NCBI GenBank assembly: GCA_041398825.1
Contig: JAWKTX010000025.1
Location: 1 to 44,006, forward strand
DNA length: 44,006 bases
Origin: Planctomycetaceae bacterium
Lineage (GTDB): Bacteria > Planctomycetota > Planctomycetia > Planctomycetales > Planctomycetaceae
Direction of reading: 5' to 3'
A program made the translations under genes and the position numbers. This document shows, in pieces, positions 18,078 to 26,000 of the stretch; within the stretch, counting starts at the first letter, position 1; every line of letters starts with the position of its first letter. Below the pieces are notes generated by a model, which did no database searches, had not been told where the DNA came from, and saw only the letters and a list, made by a program, of their open reading frames with translations.

Positions 18078-18738
18078 TACCTGTGGGGGCATCATTGAAT
18101 TCGGTTTGCCTCGCTGACGGGGAAATAATAACCGCATCAGTGGTCAACGAAACGAATTCGAACCCTGACTGCATTTTCAACTGCAGCGTCGCCTCATCTC
18201 GCAGGTCATTATCCATCCATAGCCGTGAGGTTATCGCCCCATCAACGACAAAATCAAATGGAGTGACAACATTAAAGCGTATCGCAGCTTCGCAGATGAA
18301 CTCATTTGTTTCAGACATGAATGTTACATGCCTTGTAATGGTTTCCGCGACACTGCCGGTGCGAATCTTTACTCCTACCTGCATCGAGGCGCCAGGCTGA
18401 AGCATGTTTGCTGGCATCGATGTAACGATACACCCACACGAAACGGCTGGCCTGGCAAAGCTCACAGCAGCAGAACCTGAGTTGTTGAGTTCGACCAACG
18501 CTTCCACAATTGAATCTGCAGGGACATCCCCCAGACCAATTTCGGATTCAGTTAGATAGACGTGCTGACGCGAATCAACAGAATCCACTGATGACCGAAT
18601 CATCTTTCTCTGTTCTACAATTTCAATAGCCAGGAATGATAACTGAGTGAGGAACAACGCAGCGCAGAGTGCCGGCAAAGATAAAAACCAAGGGGGACCA
18701 CCACAGTTCTTTGGGGATTCAGAAACGGAACCCAGCAT
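18064..18738 (-). CDS. DUF1573 membrane-anchored protein (probably frameshifted)
   Basis: 224 residues from ATG 18738, which has a strong GGAGG six bases upstream and overlaps the end of the preceding gene by 20 bases. A longer frame from 18804 is less likely. Residues 15-40 form a signal anchor (LSLPALCAALFLTQLSFLAI). A DUF1573 domain follows, with the characteristic NNSGSAAVSF and VSCGC segment around residues 85-110. DUF1573 is an Ig-like beta-sandwich common in planctomycetes and Bacteroidetes, of unknown function and probably extracytoplasmic. The frame ends abruptly at TAG 18064, inside what looks like a second sandwich that continues in another frame to 17654. Confidence 0.7.
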   Translation of the reverse strand: MLGSVSESPKNCGGPPWFLSLPALCAALFLTQLSFLAIEIVEQRKMIRSSVDSVDSRQHVYLTESEIGLGDVPADSIVEALVELNNSGSAAVSFARPAVSCGCIVTSMPANMLQPGASMQVGVKIRTGSVAETITRHVTFMSETNEFICEAAIRFNVVTPFDFVVDGAITSRLWMDNDLRDEATLQLKMQSGFEFVSLTTDAVIISPSARQTEFNDAPTGIHFD

Positions 18739-19609
18739 CAAGATCCTCCACGACTTCAACACGGGACAAACAAAGGATATGCCATCGTTGTGCAGTGGGC
18801 TCAAACCACCATCTCAGGAAATATGGGAGACGAACGCCTCCCAACGAATCATCATGTTCTACCAGCAAAAGCATGTCGCAACCCGTTACATCTTCGTTCT
18901 GTTCAAGTAGCGCATCGAAGCTTGCTAAGTTTTCCGGGACGAGAGGATATCCCCAGCCGTGACTCGCATGGAAGAGGCTCGTCGTCGTGTGCAGAGAACT
19001 GGAACAATCCTTAACTGTTCTCCCGGACGCATTCTTAGCCCGCCACATCAAAGCGCAAGACTGATCAGGGACGATAGCTTTCCAATGGGACGCGACATTG
19101 GAGATTTCGCGCCATTGAGAGAATACCTGATCAACCGAGAGGGTATTCGTTACTTCCTCGGTAAGAATCTCTTTCTTTACAAAGTAGGCTCGCCTTGCAT
19201 TCACGGTTGTTGGTGGGAATGATTCATTCCGACTATGGAAAAAGGCTAGGTAACTCTCGCTGGTATCCGTAATCGCCGCGTGGATGAATTGATATACGGC
19301 GGCAGAAAGATCCGATGCCACGTGCGGCGAAATCGCCTCGCGGGGAACCCTACTTAGTACACCCGCATCCAGAAGGCACTCTTCGTTTACGCGGGCTAAA
19401 AACACAGAAACGTCTGTTTCAGTCAAGCCCGAGCCTTCGGTAATCGGCGCGGTATTCCATTGGGTCAGCAGTTCGTTCTGCCGTAGCTCTTCGCTGCTCA
19501 CTTCACCTTGACCCAGCGTCGGACGGGAGCGTCGAACGTTTCTAAGGTAGAGGTTGGTCGCGATCAGGATTAGAAAGATCACAAGAAATGCGAATATCCG
19601 CTTCGTCAT
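18719..19609 (-). CDS. Membrane-anchored protein of unknown function
   Basis: 296 residues starting at ATG 19609, with AGGAG nine bases upstream; a TTG at 19618 is the alternative. Residues 4-22 form a single signal anchor (IFAFLVIFLILIATNLYL). The remainder is soluble, with Trp-rich segments (SQWREISNVASHW, FLRWWFEP) and no motif I recognise. The last 20 bases overlap the start of the DUF1573 gene, so the two are probably co-translated. Together with the upstream Cys-rich protein and the DUF1559 protein it may belong to one envelope-directed operon. Confidence 0.65.
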   Translation of the reverse strand: MTKRIFAFLVIFLILIATNLYLRNVRRSRPTLGQGEVSSEELRQNELLTQWNTAPITEGSGLTETDVSVFLARVNEECLLDAGVLSRVPREAISPHVASDLSAAVYQFIHAAITDTSESYLAFFHSRNESFPPTTVNARRAYFVKKEILTEEVTNTLSVDQVFSQWREISNVASHWKAIVPDQSCALMWRAKNASGRTVKDCSSSLHTTTSLFHASHGWGYPLVPENLASFDALLEQNEDVTGCDMLLLVEHDDSLGGVRLPYFLRWWFEPTAQRWHILCLSRVEVVEDLDAGFRF

Positions 19610-19910
19610 AAAGTTCAACTCCTGGGAAGTTGCCGCCAGCGTTGCAACTGGTTGCGGTCAAACGCTGCGCAGCACTAGCTTACCGTGAAGCGATTTTACT
19701 GATGAGAAGACGCCAGACTATTAGATGGACAGCACCATGTCCCGAGATTTTTCTGATCTCAAGCGGGGCAGGCTACGTGCAGTCGACACACGACGTGGAT
19801 TCAATCCGCAAACGGAACGGACGCCGGTGACGCATCCTGGTAACAAGACTGCACGTCGACTTGTGGAGAAAGACGCACCAAACATGATGCTGTCCGCTTA
19901 CCTACGCCTC
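19610..19910. other. Intergenic stretch, about 300 bases
   Basis: Between the Cys-rich protein and the membrane-anchored protein. Apart from the ribosome binding site of the downstream gene, I see no gene, terminator or repeat. Confidence 0.5.
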
Positions 19911-20249
19911 TTAAAAACCCGGATCGCATGTAACGTCCGCCATCATCCCTCCGCCCGGTTTGTCCTTGCAGTCCGTACTGCACCCCTCACCGGAGGCGCA
20001 GCAGCGGCACTCATGATCGTCAAACGTGCCATCTTCGTCTTCATCACACCCAACGCAGCAGCATGCTCCACTCGTCGCACTGGGAGCGGCCGAGCAAAGG
20101 GTTGTGCCGTTCTGCGTTACAGAACACCCACCATCGGAGTTGAATGCCCAAGCGCTAGGTAATGCCGCAAGGTCTAGCAGGACACACATTAATGCCGCGA
20201 GAACCATTGATGGAATCCCTGCGGATCTCATCGTCCCCCCAATCACCAT
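19911..20249 (-). CDS. Small Cys-rich secreted protein
   Basis: 112 residues from ATG 20249, preceded by GGGAG seven to eight bases upstream; ATG 20231 is also possible. Residues about 13-35 are a clear Sec signal peptide (LAALMCVLLDLAALPSAWA). The mature part of about 75 residues has 12 cysteines, including ACCC and RCC clusters, and an acidic DEDEDGTFDD stretch that could bind calcium. Such a cysteine density suggests disulfides or metal binding outside the cytoplasm. I recognise no family. It lies between the DUF1559 gene and the membrane-anchored unknown, all on the same strand. Confidence 0.6.
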   Translation of the reverse strand: MVIGGTMRSAGIPSMVLAALMCVLLDLAALPSAWAFNSDGGCSVTQNGTTLCSAAPSATSGACCCVGCDEDEDGTFDDHECRCCASGEGCSTDCKDKPGGGMMADVTCDPGF

Positions 20250-20420
20250 GCTACTTCTCCCTATTGACGATCCACTAATAATGAACGACGGACAATCCGC
20301 CGATCCCATACGCTACGACTCATCAATCAAACACATCAACAGCCTGTCATAGTTGGAATTTGACTTTAGAACTGATTCTGACGACACTTTGAAACTGCCT
20401 AGCTAACCATTCTGTCAAAA

Positions 20421-21581
20421 CTATCGCGATGAGTCCCCTCCCGCCTTCGTTCCCAGCGCCCCCCAGACGCCGAAAATGCTTGGTCCTGAAATTACTGGGA
20501 CAGACATTCGATTGCCTGAATCAATGCTCTCGCTGATCAGCTTTGCACTGCCATCAGCCAGCAGTACCATGACACCGCCGGGATGTTCGCTTGTTGCCGT
20601 CCAAATGCCGGGGCCGAAGTGGCCGCCGCCGGAGGGCCAGGTGGAACCGCCGATCAGACACGATGCCGAGTTTGGTGGCAGGATCGTGTTGAATGCCTGA
20701 AAGAAGGCAGCACCGTCGCCCCAGCGAAAGCCGGGGCTGGTGCTGAAATCAAACATCGGGGTGCCAGCCTGATAACGATTGCCTGCCCATGTTGCGGCAC
20801 AGGCAGACGGCAAGAACGTTGAAGGATCTCCGTCTGCATCCACGGCCACCATGCCACGATCGTACAAGGACGATGGACGCGAGCGTTCACCCAACGCAAT
20901 CGTGTTGCTGGTGCCGTCAGTGATGTCTCGAATCCGGGTACAAGAACCACGACCAAAAATGCCGCGGTTTGACATCGGCAGGTTCCTGGCCGCCAATACC
21001 GGATCTGTTCGTTCAGAAGGACTGACCGTTGATGCCAGATACGTATCACCGCCGCAAAACGCGTAACTGGTCAGACCTCGCGGACCATCACCCGCAGGCG
21101 GACGATCCCCCGCATCAGCCGGACACATCAGAATGGCCAGCTTCTGATTCCACCACGACGTATCCAGCCACGGACGATCCTGAGCCTCCATGATCTGCTG
21201 ATACAAGGCTTGTTGCTCGTAATACGGCAACAATGCCACAAAGCCGCTCATCCGAAAACGATGACCGCCATCAAACAGAGTCCCGCTGCCTCCCTGACGA
21301 GCCGGAAACATGCCGTACACATCATGGTAATTGTGCAGTGCGAGGCCAAGCTGCTTCAGATTGTTGCGACACATGGCCGCCCGAGCTGCACCGCGTGCCT
21401 GCTGAACAGCCGGTAACAGCAGCGCCAGCAAAATACCAATGACGGCCAGCACAACCAGCAGTTCCACCAGCGTGAAGCCCGGCTTCCGCCGAGTGCAATT
21501 CTGCAGCCGACGATGACGTTGATGATTCGTACTCCAGGACCTCAGTGATCCATCGCAGCCCACACATTGAATGCCATCCAC
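20421..21581 (-). CDS. DUF1559 pseudopilin-like protein
   Basis: 386 residues from GTG 21581, with GGGGGT five bases upstream. The frame is open further, to 21782, but that part runs through a C/T-rich tract and is unlikely to be coding. The N-terminus has a type IV prepilin cleavage motif and helix, GFTLVELLVVLAVIGILLAL (about residues 31-50), followed by AVQQARGAARAAMCRNNLKQLGLALHNYHDVYG, given here in outline only: a Q-Q-A-R segment, then N-N-L-K-Q-L-G. The DUF1559 domain continues with YYEQQALYQ and DITDGTSNTI, and ends with the VMVLLADGSAKL block. These proteins are numerous in planctomycetes and have a type II pseudopilin-like head; the exact role is unknown. Confidence 0.9.
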   Translation of the reverse strand: MDGIQCVGCDGSLRSWSTNHQRHRRLQNCTRRKPGFTLVELLVVLAVIGILLALLLPAVQQARGAARAAMCRNNLKQLGLALHNYHDVYGMFPARQGGSGTLFDGGHRFRMSGFVALLPYYEQQALYQQIMEAQDRPWLDTSWWNQKLAILMCPADAGDRPPAGDGPRGLTSYAFCGGDTYLASTVSPSERTDPVLAARNLPMSNRGIFGRGSCTRIRDITDGTSNTIALGERSRPSSLYDRGMVAVDADGDPSTFLPSACAATWAGNRYQAGTPMFDFSTSPGFRWGDGAAFFQAFNTILPPNSASCLIGGSTWPSGGGHFGPGIWTATSEHPGGVMVLLADGSAKLISESIDSGNRMSVPVISGPSIFGVWGALGTKAGGDSSR

Positions 21582-21786
21582 ATGCCACCCCCAACAATCA
21601 TGATGCAAACCCTGGTGTAATAAACGGGATAACGGGAGAGCGGGAGAGAGGGAGAACCACCCGGGCATCAGTGTATCTCGGCAGGCCAGGTTGTCAATAC
21701 GCACTTCAAGAGAGTTTGCTGTACCGGCGCGACTGATCAACGACGCCCAAACGACTGAAATCGAAGCTGAGTTCCGTTGCACTCGG

Positions 21787-22002
21787 TTATCGCAGGACCT
21801 CCCTGATGCGTGGTCGGAAGTGGTTCCCTTGCCTCTGTCTGCGACAATTCAGGCGGTGCCGTTTGTCTGCACTGTGAGACTTGCGGGTTGTCGTTTGTCC
21901 CAGTCGCTCACGAAATGCTGATCCGAGCCGATCCGGGGCAGTGCAGCTCTCTTCAAGCAATTCGATGACCTGTTGCCGAATCTGAGTGTCAGCAGAATTC
22001 AA
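21787..22002 (-). CDS. Small hypothetical protein
   Basis: 71 residues from TTG 22002, with GGAGG six bases upstream. The start overlaps the stop of the preceding small ORF as TTGA. The first 35 residues look protein-like (QIRQQVIELLEESC, then RLGSAFRERLGQ) and the last half is basic and low in conservation signals, so the real end may be lost. No family recognised. It lies in the decayed area next to the integrase fragments. Confidence 0.3.
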   Translation of the reverse strand: MNSADTQIRQQVIELLEESCTAPDRLGSAFRERLGQTTTRKSHSADKRHRLNCRRQRQGNHFRPRIREVLR

Positions 22003-22139
22003 GATTGCCTCCGCTCATCTCTGCTGGCATTTGCCACTCGACTGAACCATTGCTGAACTTCTGGATCCATGAGAAAACCAATGGTAGTCAAAGCACAAAG
22101 CAATACTTGACGGGTTTCATCCGTTCTGGCACTGTCCAT
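21999..22139 (-). CDS. Small hypothetical protein, 46 aa
   Basis: ATG 22139 to TGA 21999. The product has a plausible helical composition: DETRQVLLCALTTIGFLMD followed by VQQWFSRVANASRDERRQ. There is no clear ribosome binding site. It overlaps the next small ORF by TTGA. Small genes beside integrases often encode accessory factors, but nothing here identifies one. Confidence 0.35.
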   Translation of the reverse strand: MDSARTDETRQVLLCALTTIGFLMDPEVQQWFSRVANASRDERRQS

Positions 22140-22177
22140 GATAAAGGTGGTTATTATTCACGCCACAAAGTCGAGGG

Positions 22178-22306
22178 AAGCTGAGCTCTGTTCCGTCGAT
22201 CATCCTTTCGGCTGGTAATGCGGGGCAACAGGCGTGGCGGGATTTTTTTGATGGCAAGCTGGCCAATGCGTCAACTCCACGGGCGTACGAAACTGCTGTT
22301 CGACAC
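22178..22306 (+). pseudogene. Tyrosine recombinase N-terminal fragment (plus strand)
   Basis: Plus-strand codons give VPSIILSAGNAGQQAW followed by DFFDGKLANASTPRAYETAV and RH. This is the pattern of the N-terminal SAM-like, core-binding domain of phage-type integrases (hydrophobic start, W-x-x-F-F, then N-x-x-T-x-R-A-Y-x-x-A-V). The similarity ends at about 22306 and no catalytic domain follows. No start codon was identified. It converges on the minus-strand integrase fragment at the same point. Confidence 0.6.
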
Positions 22307-22618
22307 GGTATTCTGTTCCTTGGCTCCTGCCGGCAAACTCTCATTGTACGACTCAAAGAGTTTGTTGAGTCTGACGGAGACAACCGTGTCCGCCAGAGTC
22401 AGCTTTCCGTCAGAAAGTATGAAGTCGGCTGGATCAATCCCGTTGGGAAGAGCAAGCCGTGCGGATTCGAGCAGGAGCAGCGTGTCTTTGACTCGATGCA
22501 GGGTTGCAACGGCTTCTCGTTCACTCTTCGTTCCGACAGAGCGTTTGAATTCGGTGCTACGAAAACGAAAGCGAACTTGAGACCGACCGGATCGCTGATC
22601 TTTCTGAAAAAATGCCAT
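22271..22618 (-). pseudogene. Truncated tyrosine-type integrase, N-terminal part
   Basis: ATG 22618 opens 115 codons. About the first 100 match the start of a planctomycete tyrosine recombinase: VRFRFRSTEFKRSVGTKSE (an AP2-like arm-binding fold), then LLLLESARLALPNGIDPADF and a LFESYNESLPAGAKEQNT core-binding start. The last dozen residues (SNSSFVRPWS) are out of place, and the catalytic domain with the R-H-x-x-R-Y residues is absent. The gene points away from the adjacent tRNA-Leu, as expected for an element integrated there. Truncation is clear; complete loss of activity follows from the missing catalytic domain. Confidence 0.75.
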
Positions 22619-22736
22619 CGCAGAGTGCCTTTCGTAACAGGAGAGATTCTAGGCATCGCGTGGCTCTGGCGCAATTTATGTGAGAGCCATGCGAGCGCCC
22701 TGCTACGGCACAATGCGGCACATTGGGTGTTGGCAC

Positions 22737-22773
22737 AAAAAAAGGACTCACGTCGATTTGACGTAAGTCCTTT
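22737..22773 (-). terminator. Rho-independent terminator of tRNA-Leu
   Basis: On the minus strand, 10 nt past the tRNA end, a 14-bp stem (AAAGGACTTACGTC with GACGTGAGTCCTTT, one G-U pair) and a 5-nt loop lead into seven T residues. The stem differs in sequence from the one at 13216-13250, although both follow the same tRNA-end repeat. Confidence 0.88.
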
Positions 22774-22776
22774 GAT

Positions 22777-22803
22777 ATCAAGTACCGGAGGCGGGGGTCG
22801 AAC
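22777..22803 (-). repeat. 27-bp tRNA-Leu 3' end and flank (candidate attL)
   Basis: These are the last 21 nt of tRNA-Leu plus 6 nt downstream, identical to 13258-13284 and in the same orientation. The identity stops exactly in the T-arm, typical of tyrosine-recombinase core sites in tRNA genes. Confidence 0.65.
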
Positions 22804-22867
22804 CCGCACGAGGAATTACCCTCACCGGATTTTGAATCCGGCGCGTCTGCCATTCCGCCACTCCGGC
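22783..22867 (-). tRNA. tRNA-Leu (anticodon CAA)
   Basis: An 85-nt class II tRNA with a 7-bp acceptor stem (GCCGGAG with CTCCGGT, first pair G-U) and discriminator A. The anticodon stem is CCGGA/TCCGG around the loop TTCAAAA, which gives anticodon CAA (reads UUG). It has the long leucine variable arm and a T-loop GTTCGAC with a CGGGG/CCCCG-type stem. CCA is not encoded. A strong terminator follows. Its 3' end is the likely integration site of the island on its downstream side. Confidence 0.96.
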
Positions 22868-23094
22868 TGAGTGGAAACCTGAGTCGCTCAGACGGGCCAA
22901 TTTGTTGGCAAGTCTGAACCGCGAATAAAGCAGGACAATGCGCGGCACATTCAGGTTCGGAGCGGCGGACGGTAATCAAATGGCGGCCGATTCGCAAGGG
23001 TTCTGCCAGCAAGACAACACCTCGCTGGTCAGAGACATTCGAATTTACCGGTTCTGAGTGGCCTGTCGGGCTGTGGCTTCTCCTTCGGTCTGAA

Positions 23095-26000
23095 CTACCG
23101 TGACTGTCTGGCGCGTTCGGCAAGGACTCGAAAATATGTTTCGACCCGACTTCGGTACTCCTCAGAGACCTGATCGGTCCGGCTTTGAATCACATCCTCT
23201 GCGGAATTCGTTCGCAGCTTGCCCCAGTTCTCGTTCTCTTTTCGATTGACCCGCGTAACGTCAAAATCGGTTCCGGCCGGAGGTTCGGAGAATCCATCAG
23301 CGGATTGCTGCGCAGGATTGCGCATCGCAGCGACAGCTTGTTGCTGCATCTGATTACGAGCGGCCGCTAACTCGGCCTGCCGAGCTTGCGCCTCCTGAGT
23401 CATGGCATTGACGCGTGAAGCGGGCGTCGGACTGGCTTCCGTTGCCGCACCCGGCGCAGCTTGTTGAGACGCTTGCAGTCGATCAAGTTCGTCGAGCGTC
23501 CGTGCCAGTTGCTGACCACGAGCAAGCTCGTCAGGGGTAAACGACTGTTCCGCTGCCTGTGAATCCACAGGTTGAGACGCGCTGGATTGCGGACTGTTGT
23601 CTGCTGGTCCGCCTCCGACGGATTGCTGGCTGGCCGGCTGGGCTCCCTGAGCTAATTTTTCCGTCTGGTCCTGCTGCGTCTCTGCCGCGTCTGCCAGCAG
23701 GGGCTGCAGGATCTGATCCAAATGACCGGACTGCTGCAGGAAGGCCTGCTCTGCCGTCGCCAGTTCCTTCTGAGCCAGCAAGGCCTGAGCGTTTGTTCTT
23801 CCAGGGCTGACCGGGTGTGCATCGTCTGGGTTCGTTGCCACCGCGTTTGATTCTGAGTCTGTTTTTCCCGGGTCGAACTCACCCGCGTCATCCGACGGCT
23901 GTGTCTTGCTTGTGGCATCCAGCGTTGTGGCATCCTGTTTCATCGCGGCTTTTTGATCGTTTGCCGTTGCCTCGTTGGAAGCGATGTCGAGTTGTTTTTC
24001 TGCATTCTTCGATTCGTTTTGCGCGACGCGTGCAATCTGGGCTGCGGTTTCCAGAAGCGGTTGCACGGCTGGCTGATTGTTGAGTCGTCGTTCGTGCCGG
24101 GCGGCCCTTGCAACATCATCAGACGCCGCCTGAACATCTTCTGTGATTTCTGATTGCTGTTGTTTGGCGGATGCGAGCTGACTGGCGGCTGGATTCAGAT
24201 CTTTCTGGAAATCTGTCGCGTCAGCAATCCCACTCGCCGCGTTCAGAATGCGTTCGGCGTCATCGAGGGCTTCAGCTGCATAATGATCCGCCAACTGAAT
24301 GGCGGGATTGGGTGCGGAAAGAGGGGGTTGCTTCTTTGAGGCGACTGCGTCCGCATGGTCATGTCGTTCCTGTGCCTTTTGTCGGGCCGCAGACAATTCG
24401 TCCTCTGCCTTGTTGACCTCTTCCTGTGTCGTGTCTCGATGATTTTGGGCCTGTACCAGCTGAGTCTTCAGATTTGCATCGTCGGGTTTTTTTTCCAGTG
24501 ATTTTTGAACCTGTTCGATGCGCTGTTCCGCTTTGCGAAGCTCATTTTCAGCGTTTTTTACAGACTGTTCGCTGCGCCGCTTTGCATCGTCGGCGCGTCG
24601 AGCCAGATCATTGGCGGTTCGCTTCTGCTGATCCAGAAACCGCTGTCGGCGGGATTCCAGATCTTTTTGCTGTGCGGCTCTGGTTGCGTCGTCCTTATGG
24701 ATTGCTGAGTCCTGTTCTTTGACTGTTTGCTGCTGCGCCAGTTTGAGTGATTCGGTCGCCTTTTCAATGGCATCTCGAGCCTCCACGGCCGTCTGATTCA
24801 GATCGGCAAGCAAAGTGTCGTCCCGTGCGCTATTGGCTTTTGAAGCGGCTTCGTTCAGCAACTTCTGAGTCTCAGTGAAGTGTTCCCGGGCCTGTGCTGA
24901 CTGGCCCATGGCAGCCGACTGGATCGCCTGAGCAACCAGCATTGTTGAAAGGCGAGAGGCTTCCTGGCCAACTTCGCGAAGCTGAGTGGCGAGTTCCCGT
25001 TTACGATCCTGGAATGCCTGATCGGATCGCTCATTGGTTCGCTGGATGTTTTGATCGTCGTTGGCGGCATACTCAAGAGCGTTTCGAGCTTCCTGAATTG
25101 CGTTGCGGGAAATCTCTGACAAGGCCTGCTGCATGGCAGGATTCTGTTGGAGCTCTGCCTCGAGTTCCTGGATCAGTTGATCAGGAGACTGGCTGATCTG
25201 TTCTTCCAGTTGCTGCACGCTGTCGTATTGTTCAGCCATCTTCCGCGCGATTCCGGTTTGTTGTTCTGACAGGCGAAGTTGTTGTCTGGAATCGGCAACG
25301 TCCTGGCCCTGATTGAGTTGCTGAAAGTGCCGGGCCACCAGATCCAAAGCCTGGGCGGTCAGTTCCTGTTGTTCTGAGGCTTGCGCGAGTTCATTGACGC
25401 GTTCCGCAGACGAAGGATTCTGCAACGCGTCCTGCATAATTTGATTCATTCGAATCGCTGGCTGCTGGATCAAAGCGATGCTGTCGTCTGCATCTCGTGC
25501 GCGTTCACGCTGTTCCGTTTCCAGAAGGTCCTGCCGGTTGGCATCATCGATTAAAGCGTCTACAAGGTCCTGAATTTGTTGGTTAATCTGCTGCTGCTCC
25601 TGCTGCAGTTGGGCCAGTGTAGCGTCAGCATCGCTTGATGTTGCATCCTGCCGGTCTTCTGTCGCGACTTCCGTCTGGTCGGCGACCTGAATCGTTTGTT
25701 CTTCCAGACGACGCACTTCAGCGGAAGTCTGTTCGGCCATTTGTGAAATCGTGGGAGAATACTTCGCGATCGTCGCGCGGGCATCCTCCATGACTGGGTG
25801 AAGACGTTCGACAATTTCTGCGAGTGATGTTTGAATCTGTTCCAGTTCATGGCTGGCGGAAATCATGTGGTCGCGTTTCCACCGTCGTTCGCCAATTTTT
25901 CGACCCGCATCTCGCGCTGCGGCGGACCACCGCAGCTGATCGACGGGCCCGACGAGTTCACCTGCGACCCGTGCTTCTTTCAAATGCTGACTGGCCGTTT

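Larger units (their letters stand above)
13258..22803. mobile_element. Candidate decayed island integrated at tRNA-Leu
   Basis: The segment is bounded by 27-bp direct repeats of the tRNA-Leu 3' end, intact at the right (22777-22803) and isolated at the left (13258-13284). Integrase N-terminal fragments lie at 22178-22306 and 22271-22618, next to the intact tRNA, which is where integrative elements usually place int. Each end has its own intrinsic terminator. Cargo in between is a glycosyltransferase trio and a DUF1559 to DUF1573 group. With no complete integrase visible, the element is presumably immobile. Whether all of the enclosed genes came with it is inference. Confidence 0.5.

Noticed and set aside
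22557..23123. A 188-codon minus-strand frame covering the tRNA-Leu gene
   Set aside because: Its middle is simply the translation of the tRNA (the familiar GGMADAPDSKSG artefact), and the rest lacks any protein features.
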